A stretch of DNA of 7,915 nucleotides from Alphaproteobacteria bacterium. Its GTDB lineage: Bacteria; Pseudomonadota; Alphaproteobacteria; SMXP01. The notes under the pieces were generated by a model, which saw only the letters and a program-made list of their open reading frames with translations, was not told the DNA's origin and searched no databases. The stretch lies in assembly GCA_021774995.1 (NCBI GenBank), contig JAJFIM010000223.1, forward strand, positions 1-7,915. Direction: 5' to 3'. Shown in pieces: positions 1 to 6,317 of this stretch. The position numbers and the translations under genes are program-made. Position 1 is the stretch's first letter. The number at the start of each line of letters is the position of its first letter.

Positions 1-109
1 CCTCGCCATCAGGACCGCGATGGCGGATGGCGTCGGTCATGCGCTTTAAGACGCTGGAATTTATCTCCCTTTGTCCGCGCGTATCAAATATGCCCGTGAG
101 TCCACACAT
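1..109 (-). CDS. XrtA-associated asparagine synthase-like amidotransferase, N-terminal fragment (cut by window edge)
   Basis: The reading frame starts at an ATG (107-109) and runs off the left edge after 36 codons. It begins MCGLTGIFDTRGQ and reaches RHRGPDGE at residues 29-36. Cys2, exposed after removal of Met1, is the N-terminal nucleophile of class II (Ntn) glutamine amidotransferases, and RHRGPDG is the conserved glutamine-site motif of the asparagine synthase (AsnB) family. In exosortase A loci the gene at this place is normally the 'exosortase A system-associated amidotransferase' (TIGR03108-type), thought to amidate or aminate a sugar precursor or the polysaccharide; its substrate is unknown. 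The start lies 11 nt after the exosortase stop. An AAGGA inside the last exosortase codons, 10 nt before the ATG, can serve as ribosome binding site, so the two genes are probably co-transcribed. The synthetase domain is outside the window, so the family is firm but the subfamily rests on context. Confidence 0.9.
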   Translation of the reverse strand, partial: MCGLTGIFDTRGQREINSSVLKRMTDAIRHRGPDGE

Positions 110-120
110 ATGGTTTTATT

Positions 121-1719
121 TTATTCCTTGCGTTCTTCAAAGGTCGCGTTACGCGGCGTCCAGTGGGCTTGTACCAATAAATGACGAATATCAGGGCCGG
201 ATTCTACGAAATTATGAAGCCGTGCCATAGCTGACCGTTTGTTCGCGTGGATCTCTGTCGAGAGAATGATGGCGGCCGCTCGGCTCTCACCCCATAGCAG
301 ATTTGCCTTGGCTTCCAGAAGTTTGGCTATCACAGGATTTGACGTGAATTGGCCATCAACCCAATACCAGCGCCAGACAAGGCGTTGCCGCGCACCTGAT
401 AAGAGTGTGGTTACCGAAAGTGTGGCTGGCGCGCCTGATAAGTTGAGCGTATGGCGGCGTATGCCAACAATTTGCCAAAGGGACGGATTGGCCAGCCGGT
501 TTTCGCTGGCGATCGCTTCGCGGTTCTTTGTTTGGTTTTGATAATAAGCGATATAGAGATCAACGACCCCCTGTTCGGACTGGTAGTGTTTGAAGGTCAC
601 GTTATGCGCGGAAGGATATGAAGGCGCCCAATCCGGTTTTGATTGTATTTGCGCCCATGGCCCGAATGTCTCAGGTAAGGAAAGGACGATGTGACCGATC
701 AAACCAGGTTTCTCTCGGGCTGCAATATAAGCCGCTGGAAAGAGAGCGATCAGTAGGGCTATCATTAAGGCCAGAGCCGGTTTTTTCGCGTTGCCAACTG
801 CGCTTTGATCGTTGCCAAGTGATTTAGGAGGAGGGGCGGCCGGCGATTCGATAACGCGGTTTTCGGGGTCGGCAAAACGCCATCCGATCATTGCCATCAA
901 CAACAGAACCAATACAAAAAACCCCCATCCATACAGCAGATGATCGTCAACAATATCGATGCGTTTGTTGGTGAATTCAGCAAGAGCGATGATGGCGAAA
1001 ATGCGTAAGGCATTGGCGGCAATAGCCACGACAAGCATGATGGCCACTGCCATAAGCCGTTTTGCGAGGCCATTATACATGTAATAGGCGTAGAGGGGGG
1101 CCAGCGCCAGGGCCGTGAAAATAAAGTTAAGGCCCGCGCATCCCGGCGCGACGGTGTAAAGACCGCTCGGTACTTCAATGAGGGTGTTCTGGGTAAAAAC
1201 AGGGATGCCTGAAAGACTGAGTAACGCCTCTGTTTGGTATGTTGCAATCCATTGTAAAGCGGGGAGTAAAAAGGTTCCCGTTGGAACCATGAGCCATAAA
1301 TACAGGATCGGAAACAGGAGAGTGCGGAAAACCGTCGCGCCTAATGCCGTTAACAACAGAGCTTGAATCATGCCCATAATGGCGAAATGCTGCCCCTCGG
1401 AAACGTCGGCGGCGTAGGATCCCAACCAGATAAGGGCAAACCCGGCCATGCCGAATAGGCCCCAATAACAGGGCTCTGGTTGAATGGTTTTGAGATAATC
1501 TTTCTTTTCTGAGACGAGAAGAAGACTGATCGGGAGAATCAAAAAAGCATGATTATAGGTCGATATTCGCCACCACAAAGAGACGGCGTCGGCAATAGGC
1601 GCGCGAAAGACCAGGAGAAGCATCGCCATGGCAATCCCTAATGCCAGCAGAGTCCCTCGCCATGCGGGGTCGAGGCGCGTGTTCAGGGGGGGCTCAGGGG
1701 ATGTGATGCGGGGTGACAA
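121..1719 (-). CDS. xrtA: Exosortase A fused to a C-terminal EpsI domain
   Basis: Polytopic inner-membrane cysteine protease/transpeptidase-like enzyme that recognises C-terminal PEP-CTERM sorting signals. Residues about 20-285 form the exosortase domain with roughly eight hydrophobic segments. The three expected active-site residues are visible: Cys194 in APGCAGLN, Arg239 in NALRIFAI and His260 in DDHLLYGW. A proline-rich linker (about 290-312) leads to another membrane segment (about 314-333) and a periplasmic EpsI/DUF3485 domain (about 340-520) with FGPW, IAYYQNQ, ENRL and WYWVDG motifs. At 532 aa it is about the size expected for an XrtA-EpsI fusion; elsewhere the two parts can be separate genes. 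The start is uncertain. TTG (1717-1719) is the only usual start codon between the upstream in-frame stop (1747-1749) and Met31, has no good ribosome binding site, and Met31 would cut into the first membrane segment. It is probably transcribed with the amidotransferase downstream. No PEP-CTERM substrate gene is seen nearby. Confidence 0.96.
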   Translation of the reverse strand: MSPRITSPEPPLNTRLDPAWRGTLLALGIAMAMLLLVFRAPIADAVSLWWRISTYNHAFLILPISLLLVSEKKDYLKTIQPEPCYWGLFGMAGFALIWLGSYAADVSEGQHFAIMGMIQALLLTALGATVFRTLLFPILYLWLMVPTGTFLLPALQWIATYQTEALLSLSGIPVFTQNTLIEVPSGLYTVAPGCAGLNFIFTALALAPLYAYYMYNGLAKRLMAVAIMLVVAIAANALRIFAIIALAEFTNKRIDIVDDHLLYGWGFFVLVLLLMAMIGWRFADPENRVIESPAAPPPKSLGNDQSAVGNAKKPALALMIALLIALFPAAYIAAREKPGLIGHIVLSLPETFGPWAQIQSKPDWAPSYPSAHNVTFKHYQSEQGVVDLYIAYYQNQTKNREAIASENRLANPSLWQIVGIRRHTLNLSGAPATLSVTTLLSGARQRLVWRWYWVDGQFTSNPVIAKLLEAKANLLWGESRAAAIILSTEIHANKRSAMARLHNFVESGPDIRHLLVQAHWTPRNATFEERKE

Positions 1720-1731
1720 GATGCGGGGCGA
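1705..1731. repeat. Short tandem repeat at the exosortase start
   Basis: On the plus strand GATGCGGGGTGA (1705-1716) and GATGCGGGGCGA (1720-1731) match at 11 of 12 positions with a 15-bp period. On the coding strand this gives a duplicated S-P-R-I unit across the TTG start of the exosortase gene. The period is a multiple of three, so copy-number change alone would not shift frame, but the repeat blurs where translation begins. Confidence 0.7.
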
Positions 1732-1931
1732 TCTCTCATATGGTTTTTAAGGCGGGCGCTTAATGGACGTGAACCCTTGATGGTTGGTTAACGCTCAATC
1801 TTATATGATCGCCGCGTTTAGTATTAGATTCTTCGAACAGTTTTAAGGCTAGAGCGCTAAAATACTCTTAGGGAATCGCATTATGAGATGATTCTCGAAG
1901 CACTTTCTTCTTCATATTTAAGCACGAGTTC
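1720..1931. promoter_or_regulatory. Divergent intergenic region between exosortase and glycosyltransferase
   Basis: This is the only head-to-head gap in the window, 212 bp and visibly richer in A+T than the genes, so it should contain promoters for both transcripts. On the plus strand TTGATG (1777-1782) and TTATAT (1801-1806) are spaced 18 bp, overlapping a TATGAT (1804-1809); this is a weak sigma-70-like candidate for the glycosyltransferase gene. No convincing -35/-10 pair was found for the minus strand, and no GG-N10-GC sigma-54 signature on either strand. An imperfect palindrome sits near the middle. Related 11-mers GATTCTTCGAA (1827-1837) and GATTCTCGAAG (1890-1900) recur 63 bp apart. 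The promoter role follows from gene orientation; the exact elements are guesses. Confidence 0.5.
1841..1862. repeat. Imperfect inverted repeat, possible operator
   Basis: TTTTAAGGCT (1841-1850) and AGCGCTAAAA (1853-1862) are inverted copies matching at 8 of 10 positions around a 2-bp centre. The dyad lies about 70 bp before the glycosyltransferase start and about 120 bp before the exosortase start, a position that would suit a regulator binding site acting on both. No regulator gene is in the window, and a short AT-rich dyad can arise by chance. Confidence 0.35.
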
Positions 1932-3137
1932 ATGGCGAATATTCTCCTTTTATGTCAGCGAATTCCCTATCCCCCCAATAAAGGGGAGAAAATTCGCGCT
2001 TTTCATATTTTGCAGCATTTATCCCAGACGCACAGGGTGTATTTGGGCTGTTTCGTAGATGATAAGCAAGATTGGCAGGGCGTAGGCGCGTTACGCGCCC
2101 TCTGCGCCGAGGCTCATTTCGAACCCCTCAATCCGCTTGGAGCAACCTTGCGCTCCGTGCGCTCATTTTTAACCGGGGCCCCGCTTAGCGCGTCATATTA
2201 CGCCAACCGGGGCATGGCCCGCTGGGTGCGGGGGGTTTTGCGCAATGAAGCGCCGCAAGCTGCGCTGATTTACTCTTCTGTGATGGGGCAATATTTAAAG
2301 GGAACGGCGACAGACCCCATGCGCGTGGTGACGGATTTTGTCGATGTGGATTCTGACAAATGGCGGCAATACGCCGCTTCAAAGTCATGGCCGATGAATT
2401 GGGTTTATGCCCGCGAAGCGAATACTTTGCTGCATTATGACAGGGCATTGGCTTTGAGAAGTGCGGCTTCAGTGGTGGTGTCGGAAGCGGAAGCCGCACT
2501 CTTTCGTGCGCTTGCCCCGGAATCCGCAGGCAAAATTTATGCGATCAATAATGGCGTGGACAGTAAATATTTTAATCCGGACGCCGTGACGTCTCGTGAG
2601 TCGGCGGGGGTCGGGCCGCACTTCGTGTTCACGGGTACGATGGACTATTGGCCGAATGTAGATGCTGTTGTCTGGTTCGCGCGCGCGGTTCTGCCGCTCC
2701 TTCAGCGTCACCATCCGGCTGTGCGCTTCACCATCGTGGGGGTCAAACCCGCGCCCGCGGTTATGGAATTGGCGGATCAATCAGGAGTGACCGTGACAGG
2801 CCGGGTTGAGGATGTGCGGCCCTATCTGGCGGGCGCTGACGCTATCGTCGCGCCCATGCGCCTGGCTCGGGGCATTCAAAATAAAGTTCTGGAAGGCATG
2901 TCCATGGCCAAACCCGTGGTGACCACGCCGCAGGGTTTGGAGGGTATTCACGCCAGTGCCGGCTCCCACGTATTGGTTGCCGAAAATGCTGAGGATTTTA
3001 CCGCAGCCTGCCTGCAGGCTCTTAGCATAAATGAGGCGCAAACCTTAGGCGCCGCCGCTCGCACCCTCATCCTGGAGCGCTATCAGTGGCGGGCAAAACT
3101 GTCTGAATTCGAGGCTCTGTTGGGACTAGAGTCCTGA
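1932..3137 (+). CDS. PEP-CTERM/XrtA system-associated glycosyltransferase (GT4-like, TIGR03087 type)
   Basis: Cytoplasmic or membrane-associated GT-B fold sugar transferase of 401 aa, expected to add a sugar from a nucleotide-sugar donor to the growing lipid-linked exopolysaccharide unit. The N-terminal acceptor domain opens with IPYPPNKGEKIRAFH (residues 11-25), the hallmark of the family found in exosortase A loci. The middle holds DFVDVDSDKW (135-144) and INNGVD (205-210). The C-terminal donor domain contains FTGTMDYWPN (233-242) and a GIQNKVLEGMSMAKPVV stretch (314-330), with Glu321 in the place of the conserved donor-site glutamate. The ATG at 1932 fits because the first beta strand (NILLLCQR) begins at residue 3; its ribosome binding site is weak. 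It is the only gene on the plus strand, divergent from the exosortase and convergent with the FemAB-like gene, so it needs its own promoter. Donor and acceptor sugars cannot be read from the sequence. Confidence 0.95.
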   Translation: MANILLLCQRIPYPPNKGEKIRAFHILQHLSQTHRVYLGCFVDDKQDWQGVGALRALCAEAHFEPLNPLGATLRSVRSFLTGAPLSASYYANRGMARWVRGVLRNEAPQAALIYSSVMGQYLKGTATDPMRVVTDFVDVDSDKWRQYAASKSWPMNWVYAREANTLLHYDRALALRSAASVVVSEAEAALFRALAPESAGKIYAINNGVDSKYFNPDAVTSRESAGVGPHFVFTGTMDYWPNVDAVVWFARAVLPLLQRHHPAVRFTIVGVKPAPAVMELADQSGVTVTGRVEDVRPYLAGADAIVAPMRLARGIQNKVLEGMSMAKPVVTTPQGLEGIHASAGSHVLVAENAEDFTAACLQALSINEAQTLGAAARTLILERYQWRAKLSEFEALLGLES

Positions 3138-3200
3138 GCTATACCGCTTGCGCCCAGATTATCCAGCCTTGCATCCGGCAGTGATTCAATAGAATTCAAA

Positions 3201-3225
3201 GTGCGCTTTATCCAATATTGCGCAC
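3201..3225 (-). terminator. Weak stem-loop at the end of the FemAB-like gene
   Basis: GTGCGC (3201-3206) and GCGCAC (3220-3225) form a perfect 6-bp stem with a 13-nt loop. The stem spans the TAA stop (3208-3210) of the FemAB-like gene. On the minus transcript it is followed by TTTGAATTCTATT, a poor U tract. It may be a weak end of the deacetylase/FemAB operon between convergent genes. A second perfect dyad, ATATTG-CGCA-CAATAT (3215-3230), overlaps it and could fold instead. Confidence 0.3.
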
Positions 3226-4242
3226 AATATGAGGGCCGATGACGTTGGCGAGGGGCAGGGGCAGGCGTTGCCACATATTAATAAAAAGCTTGTATTTGGG
3301 ATTGAGCGGATTGACGTTGGGCAGTTCACTGCCGGGTTTCAAGAGAAAACTGTGCACAATGGGGCGCGGCTCAAACCCCCAGTTCTTCTTGAAACTATAG
3401 GGTCCTGTTCCCTTTTTACTGCGACCGAAATCAAAATTTGAGACGCCGCGCTCCACCGCCCGGCGCATGACCTTCCAATACATATAATCATTCGCGCCTT
3501 TCCTGCGCGCTTCAAACGCGCCGCCCGTATAATAGGGCAATACTTTATCGCGGAAATAAAAGGACATGACGCTACTGAGCGCCTGACCGTTGCAGCGCAC
3601 GGTCAGAATTTCACACGCGGCGCCGAATTCTTTTTTGAGATTGGCGAAGAATTTTTTGCCGTAGACAGGCGTGCCCAGATTGCGCACTGAGAGGGCGTAA
3701 AGTGCATAAAATACATCGATATTTTCTTCTGTGACGGCTTCGAGGTCATCCGCTTTCAGAGCCTTTCTGACGACGGCTCTTTGCTTGCGGGGGATTTGTT
3801 TGAGGTTAGCATCTTTGTCCTCATCAATGGGACGCTCAAAAGTTGAGTAAAGATCGCTTTTTTCCAGCCATCCTTCCCGCTCCACTGAGGCGCCGCGAAT
3901 CTCAAGGAAATCGGCCCCCGTTGCTGGCAGAAGATTTGCTGCGTGGGTAAGTAGCAAATCGCGCGCCTCAGAGCTGGAGGCCGCCGGCCCGCCGCCCACG
4001 CAAAATGCATTTGAAATCAGAGCATTGCCAAACAAACGGCTCTTAATATGAGTGAGCGGCAGCACGCCCTCAATCTCGCTCCCCCTGGCGGCGTAAATAA
4101 AATGAGTTTTGTGCCCGAAGCTTTGTTCAATCACATCTTTCCAACCAGCGCGGTGAAAAAAACTAGCATCCGGACAGGCATCGGCAAATTCATCCCAGGC
4201 GGCTTTGTCTGATGGCGCGAGCGCGCGAATTGTTAAAGTCAT
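3208..4242 (-). CDS. FemAB-related protein, PEP-CTERM/XrtA system-associated (GNAT fold)
   Basis: Soluble 344-aa protein without signal peptide or membrane segments. It resembles the FemAB-like family of exosortase loci (TIGR03019 type). Two GNAT-like halves are discernible: an N-terminal half (about 1-135, with FFHRAGWKDVI at 28-38 and FLEIRGASVEREGW at 112-125) and a C-terminal half (about 145-305) with PRKQRAVVRKA (151-161), RNLGTPVYGKKFF (187-199), SFYFRDKVLPYYTGG (227-241), NDYMYWKVMRRA (251-262) and FDFGRSKKGTGPYSFKKNWG (270-289), typical of acetyltransferase-6-type domains. FemA/B proteins use aminoacyl-tRNA to add amino acids to peptidoglycan; relatives in EPS loci are assumed to move an acyl or aminoacyl group to the polysaccharide or a precursor, which is not shown. 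The ATG overlaps the deacetylase stop (ATGA), with AAAAGG 10 nt upstream, indicating translational coupling. It is the last gene of this minus-strand run, facing the glycosyltransferase. Confidence 0.93.
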   Translation of the reverse strand: MTLTIRALAPSDKAAWDEFADACPDASFFHRAGWKDVIEQSFGHKTHFIYAARGSEIEGVLPLTHIKSRLFGNALISNAFCVGGGPAASSSEARDLLLTHAANLLPATGADFLEIRGASVEREGWLEKSDLYSTFERPIDEDKDANLKQIPRKQRAVVRKALKADDLEAVTEENIDVFYALYALSVRNLGTPVYGKKFFANLKKEFGAACEILTVRCNGQALSSVMSFYFRDKVLPYYTGGAFEARRKGANDYMYWKVMRRAVERGVSNFDFGRSKKGTGPYSFKKNWGFEPRPIVHSFLLKPGSELPNVNPLNPKYKLFINMWQRLPLPLANVIGPHIVRNIG

Positions 4243-5153
4243 GATACGGCAGCCTTTTGCGTTTCCGGCGCCTCTAAGAATATTCTATCAATCCGGTCCC
4301 ATCGAAAGTCACTTGTTAGGCGCCGGAGCCGCAGTTCCATTTTACCTAAATTCGTGTAATGACGAAATCTAGATTTTACGGATACTCCGTCGGGACGGGG
4401 TTGGTTAGCGTCAATTTCCCAAGGATGAAAATAAAAAATAAAAGGCCAGCCGTCATGGCGGTTTACGCGAGTGATGGCGGCTCGCGTCACCCAATAGGGC
4501 AGCAATCTGAAATATCCTCCTCCGGCGCATGGGAAGTTTTGACCAAAGACGCGCACGGTGGAAATGGGATATTCTTCTATTTTTGCTTGCTTTGAAGGCA
4601 AGAAGGCGAAGCGCGGGGCGTCCGGCATGCCGTAATGGTCGTGATGCACCGGGTTGATGCTGGATGAGTAGCGATAGCCTTCTTCAGCCAAAACATCAAA
4701 AGTCCAAAGGTTTTTTTCGCCAATGGAAAATGTGGCGGCTCTGTAGCCGTTCACCTCAACGCCTGCGATATCTTCAAGGATGCGTTTGGTTTTTGCGATG
4801 TCGGCCCGGAATTCGTCTGGCGTCTGCTTGTCAGCGCGAATATGGGAAAACCCATGGCTGGCCAATTCGTGACCTTGCTCGACGATGCTCCGAATGAGGG
4901 AAGGGTGCCGCTCCGCAATCCAGGCAAGGGTAAAAAAAGTGGCCTTTACCCCTTGGTTCGCAAAAAGTTCCAAGATGCGGGCCGTGTTGCGCTCAACGCG
5001 CGATTCGCAAGCTTCCCAGGATGATCGCGGAAATTGGCTTTCCAGGGCCTGTACCTGGTAATAATCCTCAATATCGACGGACAGCGCATTCACGGGCGCA
5101 TCTTGTCCTTGCGTGCTGGGTCGCTGTTTAAGCTGAAAAGCCGTGTGCGCCAT
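4239..5153 (-). CDS. XrtA-system polysaccharide deacetylase (NodB domain plus DUF3473)
   Basis: Metal-dependent carbohydrate esterase family 4 enzyme expected to remove N-acetyl (or O-acetyl) groups from the exopolysaccharide or its precursor. In 304 aa the NodB motifs appear in order: SVDIEDYY (25-32, Asp27 as catalytic base candidate, Asp30), ATFF (71-74), the metal-binding pair in HGFSH (His100, His104), YRAATFSI (137-144) and FYFHPWEID (240-248, His243). The tail, with GGGYFRLLPYW and FRHYTNLGKMELRLRRL, is the DUF3473 region usual for this TIGR03006-type family. No signal peptide is visible, suggesting a cytoplasmic site of action. Homologues typically begin near residue 21 (VNALSVD); here the ATG adds about 20 polar residues, but AAGGGA (5159-5164) lies 5 nt upstream and supports this start. 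An alanine stands where relatives usually have proline (RAP). The gene lies 55 nt after the ATPase and overlaps the FemAB-like gene by 4 bp. Confidence 0.95.
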   Translation of the reverse strand: MAHTAFQLKQRPSTQGQDAPVNALSVDIEDYYQVQALESQFPRSSWEACESRVERNTARILELFANQGVKATFFTLAWIAERHPSLIRSIVEQGHELASHGFSHIRADKQTPDEFRADIAKTKRILEDIAGVEVNGYRAATFSIGEKNLWTFDVLAEEGYRYSSSINPVHHDHYGMPDAPRFAFLPSKQAKIEEYPISTVRVFGQNFPCAGGGYFRLLPYWVTRAAITRVNRHDGWPFIFYFHPWEIDANQPRPDGVSVKSRFRHYTNLGKMELRLRRLTSDFRWDRIDRIFLEAPETQKAAVS

Positions 5154-5158
5154 CTGGA

Positions 5159-5164
5159 TCCCTT
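5159..5164 (-). promoter_or_regulatory. Ribosome binding site deciding the deacetylase start
   Basis: On the minus strand AAGGGA precedes the ATG at 5151-5153 by 5 nt. It supports the longer deacetylase with its 20-residue N-terminal extension over an internal GTG at Val21. Confidence 0.7.
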
Positions 5165-5208
5165 GTGTCTTTTAGGGGCGCGGGTTTGCCGCCGCAGGTG
5201 ATGATGCC

Positions 5209-6309
5209 TTATTGGCTGTGCGGCTCGGGACGCCCCTTCAAGTATTCTTCCAGTATAAGAAGCAGCAAACGTTTAAAAAGTTGGTTATAAGACCGCTCTT
5301 TTGTCAGTGTATCGGCAATTAACGGAGAAGAGGATGAGCTGTCGCCGGCGAGCGCCGTTGGCAGTGCGTCCGAGCCATTGGTTGGGGACGTTTCAACGAT
5401 GTCGATAAGCTCTTTGAGTTTATCGGCCGAAAGATCTTCAATATTTAACAATTGACCCGCGTTAAGCGGATCAGCGCCCCCGCGATCGAGGATTTGCTCA
5501 AACTCATTTTCCAAATCTTCTGCAACCGCTTTCACGGCGTCAGGGGCGATCAGGTCCGTTTCTTCTAGGAAGCAATAGAGGAGTAGACGCGAGCACAGGT
5601 TATTTATCCGGCGGGGCACTCCTTCGGTATAGTGGTAGATTCTCTCAAACGCACCCTCGCCAAAATAAGGCCTGTTTTTCCATCCAACCTGATGCAAGCG
5701 GTGATGAATATAATCCTGCGTTTCTTGCTCGCCCATGGGTCCCAGATGATAACTTGCTATAATACGCTGGCGCAGTTGCAGTAAATCTTCGCGCGCCAGC
5801 GTTTTGCGAAATTGCGGTTGGCCCAGAAGAAAAAGCTGTAAGGGTGGTTTGCCATCAACTTGAATGTTTGACAGCATGCGCAATTCTTCAAGCGCCGTTA
5901 CCGACAGGTTTTGAGCTTCGTCGATAAACAGCAGGACGCGTTTGCGTTGACGATTCGCGTTGCGCAGGAAGACCTCTATGTCGCGCAAAATGGAAGTTTT
6001 ATCCCGACCTTCCTGTTTCAACCCAAACCCGGAAGCAATCATGCGGATGAGATCGTTGTCATCCAGATTGGTCATGACAACGGTCGACGCCACATATTTC
6101 CGGTGGCTCAATGTTGACAGAAGATATTGAATAATAGTTGTTTTACCCGCCCCCACGTCTCCCGTGATGACGATAAAACCTTCACCTTGATTGAGCCCAA
6201 ATTTTAGGTGAGCAATGGCGCGCGCGTGAACGCTGCTCTCGTAAAGAAAACGCGGGTCTGGCGAAAGCTGGAAAGGTTGCGCCCGGAACTTGAAATGCTT
6301 GAGATACAT
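5209..6309 (-). CDS. XrtA/PEP-CTERM-associated AAA+ ATPase (GspA/ExeA-like, TIGR03015 type)
   Basis: P-loop ATPase related to ExeA/GspA of type II secretion, 366 aa. The start MYLKHFKFRAQPFQLSPDPR is characteristic of the family in exosortase A loci. Visible motifs are Walker A GDVGAGKTT (50-58, Lys56), Walker B VLLFIDEAQ (125-133, Asp130/Glu131), the sensor-like LLGQPQ (161-166) and the C-terminal lid EGVPRRINNLCSR (229-241). ExeA carries a membrane segment and a peptidoglycan-binding domain after the ATPase; here neither is seen. The core ends near residue 270 and is followed by about 95 extra residues: an acidic helix-rich part, a serine-rich linker (GDSSSSSP, 322-329) and a hydrophobic or amphipathic helix (about 341-359). 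The protein should be cytosolic or peripheral. It starts 8 nt after the barrel gene stop, with GGAAG next to the ATG, so the two are co-translated. A role in energising assembly or export is an inference from GspA. Confidence 0.96.
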   Translation of the reverse strand: MYLKHFKFRAQPFQLSPDPRFLYESSVHARAIAHLKFGLNQGEGFIVITGDVGAGKTTIIQYLLSTLSHRKYVASTVVMTNLDDNDLIRMIASGFGLKQEGRDKTSILRDIEVFLRNANRQRKRVLLFIDEAQNLSVTALEELRMLSNIQVDGKPPLQLFLLGQPQFRKTLAREDLLQLRQRIIASYHLGPMGEQETQDYIHHRLHQVGWKNRPYFGEGAFERIYHYTEGVPRRINNLCSRLLLYCFLEETDLIAPDAVKAVAEDLENEFEQILDRGGADPLNAGQLLNIEDLSADKLKELIDIVETSPTNGSDALPTALAGDSSSSSPLIADTLTKERSYNQLFKRLLLLILEEYLKGRPEPHSQ

Positions 6310-6317
6310 GCTTCCAT

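Noticed and set aside
239..541. Plus-strand open frame of 100 codons
   Set aside because: It lies wholly antisense to the EpsI part of the exosortase gene, has no recognisable motif and no ribosome binding site.
897..1465. Two minus-strand open frames of about 96-116 codons
   Set aside because: Both are alternative frames inside the exosortase coding region, whose own frame carries the Cys, Arg and His motifs.
1720..1931. Sigma-54 promoter in the divergent region
   Set aside because: I checked GG and GC pairs on both strands and found none with the required 10-nt spacing.
2185..3041. Three minus-strand open frames opposite the glycosyltransferase
   Set aside because: They are antisense to a well-supported gene and resemble no protein family I recognise.
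4359..5024. Several plus-strand frames opposite the deacetylase
   Set aside because: They are antisense to conserved NodB and DUF3473 motifs and show no protein-like features.
5154..5208. Possible terminator between the ATPase and deacetylase genes
   Set aside because: Only 4-bp GC stems can be drawn and no U tract follows, so the genes are better treated as one operon.
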